The notes under the pieces were generated by a model. That model did not search any database, was not told the DNA's origin, and saw only the letters and a list, made by a program, of their open reading frames with translations. Both the position numbers and the translations under genes were made by a program. Positions 45,853 to 55,518 of a stretch of 64,000 bases of DNA are shown in pieces. Origin of the DNA: Persephonella sp. IF05-L8 (lineage in GTDB: Bacteria > Aquificota > Aquificia > Aquificales > Hydrogenothermaceae); assembly GCF_000703045.1 (NCBI RefSeq), contig NZ_JNLJ01000001.1, positions 62,001 through 126,000 on the forward strand. Direction: 5' to 3'. Numbering within the stretch: position 1 is the first letter of the stretch; each line of letters starts with the position of its first letter.

Positions 45853-47060
45853 CTACGATATGAAACCTCTTTTAAAGGTATTTTTAAAACCATTCCTGGT
45901 TTTATTAGGCTTCCCTTTATTTTATTTAATTTTTTGATTTTTTCAATGGAAACTCCATATTTTTTTGAAATTCTGTAGAGGGTATCCCCTTTTTTTACTC
46001 TATGGTATCTATATCTTTTCTTTTTAATATAACTAACCCGTTTTAAAAATAATCTTTTCTGTGCAAGGGTCTTGTATGGAATATTGAGATTATATCCTCT
46101 TACTGCAACGTTCCTTCTAAAATGTGCATTGTATTTTTTCAGCAGTTTATAATCTATTCTGAGATTTCTGGCAATATAGTTAAGGGATGCTGTAATTGGC
46201 GTTTTCTGGGTTTTAACATAGTATACATTTGTTTTTCTTATTTTAATGCCATATTTTTCGGGATTTTTGGCAATCAATACAACAGCCAGAAATTTAGGAA
46301 CATATTTTTGTGTCTGGTCGGGAAGGTCGTATTTTATCTCCCAGAAATTATTAAGAGGATGTTCCATTCTCCGTAGGACACATCCTTCACCACAATTATA
46401 GGCAGCAAGGACTAAATCCCATCTTTTAAAAATTCCATATAAATGTTTTAGATATTTAGCTGCTGCTACAGTTGATTTATAAGGGTCTCTCCTTTCATCT
46501 ACATATCTGTTTATCCTGAGACCAAATCTTCTACCTGTTGTTTTTATAAATTGCCATATTCCTGCTGCTCCTGAATACGAAGTGGCAAATGGGTCATATC
46601 CACTTTCCACAACAGGAAGGTACGCCAGTTCTTCAGGCAGTCCATATTGCCTGAAAACACTTTTTATCATTGGCATATAAAGATTTGCTCTATTCAGAGC
46701 TGCTTCCGTCCATGCCCTATTTTTCACACCGTAAAAATATAAATATTCTTCAATATCAGAATATTTAGGAACTCTTAAACCTAAATTAATAAATTCTTCG
46801 TATAAAATACCTTCGTCTTCTTTGTCTATATGAACAGCTTCATCGGATTTTATAACTACAGGTTCTTTGGGAACTGGTGTATTTTCAGAATTTTTAATAA
46901 CTTTTACACGGGTCTGGTCTTCTTTTTTGATTATTACATAGGTCTTATCTTTTTTGGGAATAATATAGGTCTTAGTGGTTGGTTTTTTGGAACTACAGGA
47001 TGAAAATAAAATGGCCAGTATCATCCCTGCAAAAAGATAATACTGGCCGATTTTTTTCAT
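45849..47060 (-). CDS. LysM-containing lytic transglycosylase lipoprotein (MltD-like)
   Basis: 403 aa. Lipoprotein signal with lipobox LFSSC near residue 22. The SLT goose-lysozyme-like domain (about 130-260) shows LPEELAYLPVVESGYDPFATS, where the Glu is the catalytic acid, then SGAAGIWQFIKTTGR and LVLAAYNCGEG. One LysM peptidoglycan-binding motif lies at the end (about 350-395, YHRVKKGDTLYRISKKYGV). It cuts peptidoglycan strands from the periplasm. It sits between panD and ispG with four bases on each side or overlapped. Confidence 0.92.
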   Translation of the reverse strand: MKKIGQYYLFAGMILAILFSSCSSKKPTTKTYIIPKKDKTYVIIKKEDQTRVKVIKNSENTPVPKEPVVIKSDEAVHIDKEDEGILYEEFINLGLRVPKYSDIEEYLYFYGVKNRAWTEAALNRANLYMPMIKSVFRQYGLPEELAYLPVVESGYDPFATSYSGAAGIWQFIKTTGRRFGLRINRYVDERRDPYKSTVAAAKYLKHLYGIFKRWDLVLAAYNCGEGCVLRRMEHPLNNFWEIKYDLPDQTQKYVPKFLAVVLIAKNPEKYGIKIRKTNVYYVKTQKTPITASLNYIARNLRIDYKLLKKYNAHFRRNVAVRGYNLNIPYKTLAQKRLFLKRVSYIKKKRYRYHRVKKGDTLYRISKKYGVSIEKIKKLNKIKGSLIKPGMVLKIPLKEVSYRR

Positions 47061-47064
47061 GCTT

Positions 47065-47487
47065 TTAATCCTTTATCAGATTTTTATTCCTAAGAGCTAT
47101 TTCCTTTGCTTCTTCGGAAAAAACTCCGGCTACTTTATGCTCTTTTATATTATTTTCGTCATCAATGTAAACTAAGTTTACCTTGAAGTCTTTAAGTTCA
47201 TTATCTTCCACATCTGCATAGGAAACAATTATTATAAGGTCTCCTGAGTGTCCCAGTCTTGCTGCTGCTCCGTTGAGAATACATTCTCCGCTGTATCTTG
47301 CTCCTGGAATAACATAAGTGGAAAATCTATTTCCGTTGTTAATATTGAATACTTCAACCTTTTCAAATGGAACAAGGTTGGCAGCTTCCATTATAGCTTC
47401 ATCAAGGGTCAAAGAACCTTCATAATGAAGGTCTGCTCCTGTAATTGTAATCCTATGTATTTTTGATTTTAAAACTGTTCTTCTCAT
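47065..47487 (-). CDS. panD: aspartate 1-decarboxylase proenzyme
   Basis: 140 aa from the ATG of MRRTVLKSK, which puts the self-processing site at Gly24-Ser25 (HYEGSLTLD) exactly as in the family. A TTG codon just before is a less likely start. After self-cleavage the pyruvoyl enzyme makes beta-alanine for pantothenate and CoA. Further motifs are [38 protein letters not shown] site precedes the start, which overlaps the polyprenyl synthase stop (TGATG). Confidence 0.96.
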   Translation of the reverse strand: MRRTVLKSKIHRITITGADLHYEGSLTLDEAIMEAANLVPFEKVEVFNINNGNRFSTYVIPGARYSGECILNGAAARLGHSGDLIIIVSYADVEDNELKDFKVNLVYIDDENNIKEHKVAGVFSEEAKEIALRNKNLIKD

Positions 47488-48443
47488 CAAAATTCCCTCT
47501 CTACAATAAATTTTGCAAGTTCTTCCAGTTTTTTAAGATATTCATTCTGTGGGAAAGTTTCAAGCTGTGTAATAGCATTATTTACAAGTTCTCTGGCTTT
47601 TTCTATGGTATTTGTCATACCGCCTTTTTCTTCTACTATGGATTTTACTCTGTCTATATCTTCTTTGGATGGACTAAGGTCTCTTATTACTTTTTTGACT
47701 AATTCTTTTTCTTTCTCTGTAAGCTTATCCATCACAGATAAAAGGGGATATGTGATTTTTCCTTCTCTAAGGTCATTACAGACAGGTTTTCCTAATTTTT
47801 CCTCAGTTGAGGTGTAATCAAGATAATCATCTATTAACTGAAATGCCAGACCTATATTTAACCCATAGTTATAAGCTCTATCCTTTTGTTCCTGTGGGGC
47901 ACCACCTAAAGCGGCTCCCACATAACAGCAACTACCGAATAAAACAGCTGTTTTGCCTTCCAGTATTCTAAAATACTCATCAAGAGTAACATCCATATCT
48001 CCTATTTTTTTCAATTCCAATAGCTGGCCTTCTGCCATTTTTTTAACGCTATCTGATACATTTTTAATCATATCTATATCACCGTAAATAGAAAAAAGAT
48101 AAAGGGCATTTGCATACATATAATCCCCTGTTAGCACTACAGTATCATTTCCAAACACCCTATTTGCTGATTTTTTTCCCCTTCTTGTGTCTGCTCCATC
48201 CACAACATCATCATGGAGCAAAGATGCTGTGTGAAGATATTCCATAGCAACTGCAAGGGGATAATCCCTTTCTTCGTTATAACCTCTAAGTAGTTTTGCA
48301 AATGTAAGGACTAAAACAGGTCTTAGCCTTTTTCCACCGCTGGAAAGTATGTAATTCCCTATTTTTAATAAAAATTCAACATCAGAATCCATATACTCTG
48401 AAAGGTATTCTTCAATCTTTTCAAGCTCTTTTTTCTCTACCAT
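47487..48443 (-). CDS. polyprenyl diphosphate synthase (trans, long chain)
   Basis: 318 aa. The first Asp-rich motif [18 protein letters not shown] and second [12 protein letters not shown] are complete, with RLRPVLVL at the front. The residue four places before the first motif (in [11 protein letters not shown]) is small, as in synthases that make chains of six to nine isoprene units for quinone side chains. It follows the tRNA-Arg gene and precedes panD. Exact chain length is not readable. Confidence 0.93.
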   Translation of the reverse strand: MVEKKELEKIEEYLSEYMDSDVEFLLKIGNYILSSGGKRLRPVLVLTFAKLLRGYNEERDYPLAVAMEYLHTASLLHDDVVDGADTRRGKKSANRVFGNDTVVLTGDYMYANALYLFSIYGDIDMIKNVSDSVKKMAEGQLLELKKIGDMDVTLDEYFRILEGKTAVLFGSCCYVGAALGGAPQEQKDRAYNYGLNIGLAFQLIDDYLDYTSTEEKLGKPVCNDLREGKITYPLLSVMDKLTEKEKELVKKVIRDLSPSKEDIDRVKSIVEEKGGMTNTIEKARELVNNAITQLETFPQNEYLKKLEELAKFIVEREF

Positions 48444-48458
48444 CTTTTCTCCCTTAAG

Positions 48459-48532
48459 TGCGCCCGGCAGGATTTGAACCTGCGACCCCCAGCCCCGGAA
48501 ACCGGTGCTCTATCCTACTGAGCTACGGGCGC
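48459..48532 (-). tRNA. tRNA-Arg (anticodon CCG)
   Basis: Acceptor GCGCCCG pairs with CGGGCGC; D arm GCTC...GAGC; anticodon stem CCGGT/GCTGG has two G-U pairs and the loop TTCCGGG gives anticodon CCG (Arg CGG codons); T arm GCAGG-TTCAAAT-CCTGC. Discriminator A, no encoded CCA (CTT follows). The first 18 bases overlap the end of nfo, whose stop TAG is in the D loop. The polyprenyl synthase gene follows on the same strand. Confidence 0.96.
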
Positions 48533-49369
48533 TTTTATAAGATTTTTTAATCTTTCCATATTTATTAAATCCCAATCTCCTTCTTTCGGTGTTTCCAGTA
48601 TAAATGGAAGATTTTTAAAATATTCATCATTTAGGAATAATTCAAATCCTTTTAAACCAATAGAGCCTTCTCCAATGTGTTCATGTCTATCTCTACGGGA
48701 GTTAAAAGGTGTTTTGGAATCATTACAGTGAATTACTTTTACTTTTTCAAGTCCGACTTTTTCTTTTAGCTCTTCTTTGTATTTAAGGAATTCATCCTCT
48801 TCATTTATTTTGTATCCTGCTGAGTAAAGGTGGCATGTATCCAGACATACACCGGTTTTGATATCGGAAAAAGGTTCCATAAGTGCTACTATCTCATCTG
48901 TTGTTTTTCCTATTTCACCTTTCTGGCCAGCAAGGGTTTCAAAGAGAAAAGTGGTATTTTTAAGCTCAACTTCTGAAAATACTACCTTTAGACTATCTAT
49001 TATATTTTGTATAGCTTGTTCTTCAGGTTGTCCTTTTGCCTTACCTGCGTGAATTACATAGTAATCTATTTTTAGTTCTTCACATAGTCTTAATTCATTT
49101 ATCACACCGTTAATGGATTTTTTTCTAAGATTTTCATCTACAGAGGCAAGATTAAATAGGTAAGATGAATGAACTACAACAGGCTGTATACCTGTTTCCT
49201 CTCTTTTTTGCAAAAACAAAGCTTTCTCTTCTTCTGTTCTTTCTTTCCAAGCCCATGAACGTGGGGAGGATACAAAAAATTGTATTGTATCTGCTCCCAC
49301 CTCTTTACCTCTATCAAAAACCAAATCCAGAGATTTTGCAGATGATACATGAGTTCCGATTTTTACCAT
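48515..49369 (-). CDS. nfo: endonuclease IV (AP endonuclease)
   Basis: 284 aa, full length. Nfo cuts at abasic sites in base-excision repair with three zinc ions. Motifs: IGTHVSSAKSLD at the start, IQFFVSSPRSW, YVIHAGKAKGQP, FETLAGQKGEIG, GVCLDTCHLYSAGY, IHCNDSKTPFNSRRDRHEHIGEG and FILETPKE. The last six codons (KAPVAQ) and the TAG are encoded by the tRNA-Arg gene. It begins overlapping the MBL gene stop by seven bases. Confidence 0.96.
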   Translation of the reverse strand: MVKIGTHVSSAKSLDLVFDRGKEVGADTIQFFVSSPRSWAWKERTEEEKALFLQKREETGIQPVVVHSSYLFNLASVDENLRKKSINGVINELRLCEELKIDYYVIHAGKAKGQPEEQAIQNIIDSLKVVFSEVELKNTTFLFETLAGQKGEIGKTTDEIVALMEPFSDIKTGVCLDTCHLYSAGYKINEEDEFLKYKEELKEKVGLEKVKVIHCNDSKTPFNSRRDRHEHIGEGSIGLKGFELFLNDEYFKNLPFILETPKEGDWDLINMERLKNLIKAPVAQ

Positions 49370-50001
49370 GTTTTAACCCTGAATATTCCTGTTATATACG
49401 GATTTATCTTTTTCTCTGTACCTATAGTGGTTGGTTCACCATGTCCAGGATAAACTTTTATATCATCCGGCAATTGTTTTAATTTCTCAAGGGATTTGAC
49501 CATATCTTCTGGATTTCCACCAGGCAGGTCTGTTCTACCTATACTACCTTTAAAGAGAGTATCTCCTGTAATTATAAATCCGTTTTTTTCATCGTAAAAA
49601 CATATACTTCCCGGTGTATGTCCAGGAGTTTCTAAAACTTTCAGGGAAAATTTACCAAAAGAAATAACATCCCCTTCTTTCAGGGTTTTGTCAGGTTCAG
49701 GGCATTGAACTGCTCCTACCATCTGAGCAAAACCTGGAAAGATATCATTATTGATTAAAAAAGTATCTTTTTCATTCATTAAAAAAGGAACATTATACTT
49801 GCTCTTCAAATATCCTACCTGACCTACATGGTCTAAATGTCCATGGGTAGCAAGTATATATCTGAGTTTGTATTTTTCAAGCTCTTTTTCTACTTTTTTC
49901 CCTTCAGCTCCAGGGTCTATAATAGCAGCTTCTCCTGTGAATTCATCAGCAATAATTATTGTATTTTCCTCAAGGGGACCAACAGTTAAGATTTTTATCA
50001 T
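49363..50001 (-). CDS. metallo-beta-lactamase fold hydrolase (glyoxalase II-like)
   Basis: 212 aa. The metal-binding motif ATHGHLDHVGQ is followed by ETPGHTPGSICFY, GDTLFKGSIGRTDLPGG and VYPGHGEPTTIG, giving a two-metal site. Shorter than GloB proper and lacking its C-terminal glutathione-binding domain, so it may act on another thioester or a small sulfur compound. The start overlaps the stop of accC (ATGA-type overlap) and its end overlaps nfo. Confidence 0.87.
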   Translation of the reverse strand: MIKILTVGPLEENTIIIADEFTGEAAIIDPGAEGKKVEKELEKYKLRYILATHGHLDHVGQVGYLKSKYNVPFLMNEKDTFLINNDIFPGFAQMVGAVQCPEPDKTLKEGDVISFGKFSLKVLETPGHTPGSICFYDEKNGFIITGDTLFKGSIGRTDLPGGNPEDMVKSLEKLKQLPDDIKVYPGHGEPTTIGTEKKINPYITGIFRVKTW

Positions 50002-51359
50002 TCCTTAATTCCCAAATATTTTTTATCAACAAGAGCCGTTGTGTATCTTCCTGAAAGGAAATCTTCATCTTCTAAGATTTTAAGATGGAAATCTCTGGTG
50101 GTTTTTATACCATCTACTACAAGCTCTTTTAATGCTCTTTTTCCTCTTATTATGGCTTCTTCCCTGTCTTTGCCATAAACAATGATTTTTGCAATTAAAG
50201 AATCGTAGTAAGGAGGGATTTTATATCCTTTGTATATATGTGTATCCACTCTTACTCCAAAACCACCTGGCAGGTATAACTCTTCAATAGTCCCAGGATT
50301 TGGAGTAAAAGTTTCTGGGTCTTCAGCATTAATTCTAAACTCTATTGCATGACCTTGCTGTTTTATATCATCCTGTGAAAAAGAAAGTTTCTTACCATCT
50401 GCTACAAGCATCTGCCATGCAACAAGGTCTATGCCTGATGTCATTTCAGAAACAGGATGTTCAACCTGAATACGACCATTCATTTCTATGAAATAAAAAT
50501 TCATATCCTTATCAACTATAAACTCAACAGTTCCAGCACCTGTAAATCCAACATGTTTTGCAAATCTGACTGCAGCCTCTCCCATTTTTTTACGAACTTC
50601 CGGGGTTATAAAAGGTGATGGTGATTCTTCCAAAAGTTTCTGATGCCTTCTCTGAATAGAACACTCCCTATCCCCTATATAAACAACATTTCCATACTCA
50701 TCTGCAAGAATTTGAATTTCTATATGTTTTGGATTGAGAATAAATTTTTCTATATAAACTCTACTGTCTCCAAAATTTGCTTCTGCTTCTCTCTGGGCAA
50801 CAGGCAATAGTCGGGACAGCTCTTGTGGAGAATGAACTACTCTCATTCCACGGCCACCACCACCGGCAGCTGCTTTTAATAAAATCGGATATCCTATCTC
50901 ATCAGCAACTTCAAGGGCCTCTTTTAAAGTATTAACAGGAGGACTTCCGGGAATTATAGGAACATCTGCTTCTTGAGCTGCTTTTCTGGCTTCTGCTTTA
51001 TCCCCTGTTAAACGAATAGTTTCTGAACGGGGACCTATAAATTTTATGTTTGCTCTTTCTAATAACGCTGCAAAATTTGGATTTTCAGCAAGGAAACCAT
51101 ATCCTGGATAAACAGCATCAGCATAGGATATTTCTATTGCAGATAAAATAGCAGGAATATTTAGATAACTTTTATCTGAAGGGGCTTTCCCTATACATAT
51201 CGCATAATCTGCCAGTTTGACATGCATAGAATTTTTGTCTGCTTCCGAGTAGATGGCTATACTCTCACCGCCTAACTCTCTTATTGCTCTTATAGCTCTA
51301 ACTGCAATTTCCCCTCTATTCGCTATAAGAATTCTTTTTATATTGTTTAGTTTTAACAA
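49998..51359 (-). CDS. accC: biotin carboxylase (acetyl-CoA carboxylase type)
   Basis: 453 aa ATP-grasp protein, full length. It carboxylates biotin on its carrier protein with bicarbonate and ATP. Signatures: KRILIANRGEIAVRAIRA, PGYGFLAENPNFA, the glycine-rich loop KAAAGGGGRGMRVV, GDRECSIQRRHQKLLEE, EFIVDKDMNFYFIEMNGRIQVEHPVSE. Start is TTG with AGGAGA seven bases upstream. Aquificales also use a closely related subunit for 2-oxoglutarate carboxylase, so that role cannot be ruled out; no biotin-carrier or partner subunit lies nearby. Confidence 0.92.
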   Translation of the reverse strand: MLKLNNIKRILIANRGEIAVRAIRAIRELGGESIAIYSEADKNSMHVKLADYAICIGKAPSDKSYLNIPAILSAIEISYADAVYPGYGFLAENPNFAALLERANIKFIGPRSETIRLTGDKAEARKAAQEADVPIIPGSPPVNTLKEALEVADEIGYPILLKAAAGGGGRGMRVVHSPQELSRLLPVAQREAEANFGDSRVYIEKFILNPKHIEIQILADEYGNVVYIGDRECSIQRRHQKLLEESPSPFITPEVRKKMGEAAVRFAKHVGFTGAGTVEFIVDKDMNFYFIEMNGRIQVEHPVSEMTSGIDLVAWQMLVADGKKLSFSQDDIKQQGHAIEFRINAEDPETFTPNPGTIEELYLPGGFGVRVDTHIYKGYKIPPYYDSLIAKIIVYGKDREEAIIRGKRALKELVVDGIKTTRDFHLKILEDEDFLSGRYTTALVDKKYLGIKE

Positions 51360-51450
51360 TACTTTTCTCCTGATATGGCTTTTTAAAGTATAAGTTCCTA
51401 AATATTATATAATAATTGACAGAATACACTAAAATTATAAGGATACATAT

Positions 51451-53187
51451 ATGGGAGATATAGATTTTAGAAGTAGAAGAAAGTTAACTTTTCTTCGTTT
51501 AATGGTATCCCAGGGTATAGTTCCTGCAGAAAAAGTCCGAGATAACCCAAACATAGAAAATAAAGATTTCACCGACATATTAATCTACCTTGTAGAAAAT
51601 AACATAGCAGACGAACAAAAAATAAAAGAATTCTTCGTCAATTTTTTGAATTTAAAACCATTTGACCCTAATATGCACATAGATGTTGATGAAACCATAA
51701 CATCTAATATTACTTACAGTTATATGCTTAAGAAAAAATTTGTCCCTGTTTTTTACGATAAAGACAAAAATCAGCTTTCAATAGCTGCCTTTAATCCAAT
51801 AGATAAGGAAATAATACACTATCTTAAATTCTTAGGAATTAAGAATATAGAAATTCTTGTTGCTACATATTCTGAAATAAATTCTCTTTTACAAAACTTA
51901 GGAAGTGTTGCTCCTCCAGATGAAGTAATTGATAATATTGGATTTGACGTTGAAATCGAAGAAGAATATTCACGGGAAGAAGAAATAGATGTCAGTGAAA
52001 CAGTAGCAGAAGCTGAAGAAGCACCTATCGTAAAAGCGTCCAGATTATTTATAGTTAATGCTGTGAGACAAGGAGCTTCAGATATTCATATAGAACCTTT
52101 TGAAAAAGAACTTAGGGTAAGATATAGGATTGATGGCATCCTGAGAACTGTTCAAAAATTACCTGTCAGTATAAAAGATGCTATAGTTGCCCGATACAAA
52201 ATTATGGCAAATCTTGACATTGCAGAGAAAAGGCTACCACAAGATGGAAGAATTAGAGTAAGAATTGATAAAAAGCCAATTGATTTAAGGGTTTCTATTA
52301 TCCCCACCGTTTACGGTGAAAAGGTTGTTATGCGTATTCAGGATGCCCAGTCTTATCTTGGGCTTAAGTTAGAAGACCTTGGTTTTGAGCCGGATGACCT
52401 TGAGAAAATAAGAAAAGCTATCTATAGCCCTTGGGGAATGGTTCTGGTTACAGGGCCTACAGGTTCTGGTAAAACGACAACCTTATACACTGCATTAATG
52501 GAAAGAAACACGGATGACGTAAATATATCCACCGCAGAAGACCCTGTAGAAGTATCCATTCCAGGAATTAATCAGGTTCAGATAAAAGAACATATAGGAC
52601 TTACTTTTGCAGAAGCTTTGAGGTCTTTTCTTAGACAAGACCCAGATATTATACTGGTAGGTGAGATAAGGGATAGAGAAACGGCTGAAATATCAATTAA
52701 AGCAGCATTAACAGGTCACCTTGTATTTTCCACTTTACATACAAATGATGCTCCATCCTCTATAACAAGGTTGATAGATATAGGGGTTGAAAATTTTCTT
52801 GTTGGAACAGCTGTAAATATGATAATTGCCCAGAGGCTTGTAAGAAAACTATGTGATTATTGTAAACAACCTGCTAACTATCCTAAAGAATTCTGGACAG
52901 GTTTAGGCTTGTCGGAAAAAGATGTTGAAGAAGGAACATTTTTTGTCCATAAACCAGGCGGTTGTGAACGCTGTAATAAAACTGGTTATAAAGGTAGAAC
53001 TGCAGTTCATGAGATACTGGAAATTGACGATAATATCAGAAAAGCGATTTTATCTGGAGCAAATGCAACACAGCTTAAGGAACTTGCGATTAAAAATGGA
53101 ATGAGAACCTTATATCAGAATGCTCTTCTAAAAGTTAAAAGGGGAATTACAGATATAGCAGAAGTAGAAAGGGTTTTAGTTAAATAA
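51451..53187 (+). CDS. pilB: type IV pilus assembly ATPase PilB
   Basis: 578 aa. N-terminal GspE_N-type domain (about 1-160), then the motor ATPase with Walker A GPTGSGKTTT (about 337), Asp box DPVEVSIPGINQ, Walker B DPDIILVGEIRD and His box LVFSTLHTNDA. The tetra-cysteine zinc motif typical of extension ATPases is present: CDYCKQP and CERCNKTGYKGR. It drives pilus extension. Shine-Dalgarno AAGGAT precedes the ATG. pilT follows by 21 bases. Confidence 0.95.
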   Translation: MGDIDFRSRRKLTFLRLMVSQGIVPAEKVRDNPNIENKDFTDILIYLVENNIADEQKIKEFFVNFLNLKPFDPNMHIDVDETITSNITYSYMLKKKFVPVFYDKDKNQLSIAAFNPIDKEIIHYLKFLGIKNIEILVATYSEINSLLQNLGSVAPPDEVIDNIGFDVEIEEEYSREEEIDVSETVAEAEEAPIVKASRLFIVNAVRQGASDIHIEPFEKELRVRYRIDGILRTVQKLPVSIKDAIVARYKIMANLDIAEKRLPQDGRIRVRIDKKPIDLRVSIIPTVYGEKVVMRIQDAQSYLGLKLEDLGFEPDDLEKIRKAIYSPWGMVLVTGPTGSGKTTTLYTALMERNTDDVNISTAEDPVEVSIPGINQVQIKEHIGLTFAEALRSFLRQDPDIILVGEIRDRETAEISIKAALTGHLVFSTLHTNDAPSSITRLIDIGVENFLVGTAVNMIIAQRLVRKLCDYCKQPANYPKEFWTGLGLSEKDVEEGTFFVHKPGGCERCNKTGYKGRTAVHEILEIDDNIRKAILSGANATQLKELAIKNGMRTLYQNALLKVKRGITDIAEVERVLVK

Positions 53188-53208
53188 AATTCCAGGGGAG
53201 ACTTTGTT

Positions 53209-54294
53209 ATGGAACAAGAAAAACTTGCCTTTACTATTGATGAAATTGCGAAAGTTGCAATAGACAGAGATGCTACTGATATCCATATAACAGCAGGAGC
53301 ACCTCCAACTATCCGGATTGATGGAAAAATAACTTATCTATCTGAGTACCCAGTTATGTATCCAAAAGATACCCAGAAATTTATCTATTCTATTATGAAC
53401 GAAAAACAAAAACGGGCTTTTGAAGAAAAAAATGAAGTAGATTTTTCTATTGGAATTAAGGGAGTTGGAAGGTTCAGGGTAAACGTTTACAGACAAAGGG
53501 GTAGTGTTGCTGCTGCTTTAAGGAGAATTCCTTTTGAAATAAAACCTATGGAAGAACTTGGGCTTATACCCTCTGTAAAAGGTTTGTGTCATAAGAGTAT
53601 GGGACTTGTGCTGGTCACTGGACCTACAGGTTCCGGTAAAACAACAACACTTGCTTCTATGATAGATTATATAAACACCAACTATCCTTACCATATCATC
53701 ACAATTGAAGACCCTATAGAATATCTATTCCCACATAAAAAGTCTCTTGTTGCCCAAAGGGAAGTTGGTAATGACACCTCAAGTTTTGCTACTGCTTTGA
53801 AATACGCACTTAGGGAAGACCCTGATGTTATTCTGGTTGGTGAGATGAGGGATTTAGAAACAATTAGAGCAGCTCTTACAGCTGCTGAAACAGGACATCT
53901 TGTATTTGCAACTTTACATACAAATACAGCAATTCAGACTATAAACCGTATTATCAACGTTTTTCCTGAAAATGAACAGGAACAAATTAGAACAGAGCTA
54001 AGCTTCGTTCTACAGGGAGTAATTTCACAAAGACTTTTACCACGAATAGGCGGTGGCAGAGTTTTAATACATGAAGTTCTAATACCAACAACAGGTATTA
54101 GAAATCTAATTAGAGAAAACAAAATTCACCAGATATATGGTCTTATGCAGTCAGGACAGGTTGGAACAGGTATGCAAACAATGAACCAGTCTATAATCCG
54201 AGCTATAAAAGAGGGGCTAATAACCGAAGAAGATGGAATGAAAGTATCTCCTGAACCACAAGAATTAGAAAGATTACTAAAAACTCTTAAATAG
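53209..54294 (+). CDS. pilT: type IV pilus retraction ATPase PilT
   Basis: 361 aa, standard for PilT. PAS-like N-terminal domain (about 1-110, ATDIHITAGAPPTIRIDG), Walker A GPTGSGKTTT (about 140), Asp box IEDPIEYLFPHKKSLVAQREVG, Walker B LREDPDVILVGEMRDLET and His box LVFATLHTN. It lacks the zinc cysteines seen in PilB. It drives pilus retraction for twitching and DNA uptake. AGGGGA precedes the ATG; pilC is 12 bases later. Confidence 0.95.
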   Translation: MEQEKLAFTIDEIAKVAIDRDATDIHITAGAPPTIRIDGKITYLSEYPVMYPKDTQKFIYSIMNEKQKRAFEEKNEVDFSIGIKGVGRFRVNVYRQRGSVAAALRRIPFEIKPMEELGLIPSVKGLCHKSMGLVLVTGPTGSGKTTTLASMIDYINTNYPYHIITIEDPIEYLFPHKKSLVAQREVGNDTSSFATALKYALREDPDVILVGEMRDLETIRAALTAAETGHLVFATLHTNTAIQTINRIINVFPENEQEQIRTELSFVLQGVISQRLLPRIGGGRVLIHEVLIPTTGIRNLIRENKIHQIYGLMQSGQVGTGMQTMNQSIIRAIKEGLITEEDGMKVSPEPQELERLLKTLK

Positions 54295-54306
54295 AGGGGG
54301 AAATAG

Positions 54307-55518
54307 ATGCCAAAGTTCAAATACATAGCAAGAGATAAATATGGTGTTAAAAGGGAGGATGTTATTTATGCTCCAGATGCAGGAGCTGCTCAGATTGAGC
54401 TGGAAAAACAGGGATTTGAAGATATAAAGCTACAAATAGTTCCTCAGAAAAAGATTTCTGTAGATATTGATATACTCAAACCAAAAGTAAAAGAAAAAGA
54501 CCTGGCTTTATTTACCAGACAGCTTGGAGCTATGATTGCCGCCGGTGTTGGTATTGCAGAGGCTCTCGAAATACTGGCAGAACAGATGCCAAACAAAACT
54601 CTAAGAGAAGCCTTAAACAAAGTAAAAGAAGATGTTGTTTCTGGTATGTCCCTTTCAAAAGCAATGGCCAAACATCCCAAAGTTTTTCCTGAATTTCTGG
54701 TTAATTTGATAGAAGCTGCAGAAGAATCAGGTAATCTGGATGTTATTCTTCAAAGGGCAACACAATATTATGAAAAAATTGCCGCAATTAAACGAAAAAT
54801 CGTAAGTGCTTCATGGTATCCTGCAATGGTTGTTGTTATTGCAACGTCCATTATTTTAGGTATTTTAACGTTTATTGTTCCCACTTTTGCTAAGTTATAC
54901 GCGAATATGGGGGGACAGCTACCATTTCTTACACAATTATTGATTGATACAAGCAATCTTATCAAAAATAATATTCTTCTCGTTATTGGAGGCATCATAG
55001 GCTTAGTTATATTAAATAAATTCATATATAGCACCAAAGCTGGAAAAGAGTTTTATCACAGATTATTTCTCAAACTACCTCTTCTTGGAAATATATTCTT
55101 AAAAGGGGCAATAGCCAAATTTGCCAGAACATTAGCAACCCTTATCGCAGGTGGTGTTCCCATAATGCGTTCTCTTGAGATATCAGCATCTGTTGCAGGT
55201 AATGTAGTTATTGAAAAAGCCATTCTTGAAGCAAAAGACAAGGTAGAAAAAGGTCAGGAAATATACAAATCTCTTGACCCTAAAATTTTTCCACCTATAT
55301 TAATCGCTATGATAAGAGTAGGTGAAGACACAGGTAGACTTGATGAGATGCTTGATACAATTGCAAATTTCTTTGAGGACGAAGTTGATAGAACAGTAGA
55401 GGCATTAATTTCAACCATTGAACCATTACTTATCGTATTCATAGGAACAATTGTAGGTGTAATTCTTATAGCTCTTTACCTACCAATATTCAAAATGGGT
55501 GAACTCATTCAATCATAA
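54307..55518 (+). CDS. pilC: type IV pilus inner-membrane platform protein PilC
   Basis: 403 aa of the PilC/GspF class with two repeated cytoplasmic F domains (about 70-190 and 275-395) and three membrane helices near 170-195, 220-245 and 375-400. Seen motifs: LALFTRQLGAMIAAGVGIAEALEI, FPEFLVNLIEAAEESGNLD, FARTLATLIAGGVPIMRSLEI and FPPILIAMIRVGEDTGRLDEML. It joins the PilB/PilT motors to the pilus base. It ends in TAATG shared with mnmA. Confidence 0.95.
   Translation: MPKFKYIARDKYGVKREDVIYAPDAGAAQIELEKQGFEDIKLQIVPQKKISVDIDILKPKVKEKDLALFTRQLGAMIAAGVGIAEALEILAEQMPNKTLREALNKVKEDVVSGMSLSKAMAKHPKVFPEFLVNLIEAAEESGNLDVILQRATQYYEKIAAIKRKIVSASWYPAMVVVIATSIILGILTFIVPTFAKLYANMGGQLPFLTQLLIDTSNLIKNNILLVIGGIIGLVILNKFIYSTKAGKEFYHRLFLKLPLLGNIFLKGAIAKFARTLATLIAGGVPIMRSLEISASVAGNVVIEKAILEAKDKVEKGQEIYKSLDPKIFPPILIAMIRVGEDTGRLDEMLDTIANFFEDEVDRTVEALISTIEPLLIVFIGTIVGVILIALYLPIFKMGELIQS

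Noticed and set aside
51416-51441. Promoter TTGACA...TATAAG before pilB
   Set aside because: The TTGACA is perfect, but the spacing to TATAAG is 14 bases, too short for a confident call.
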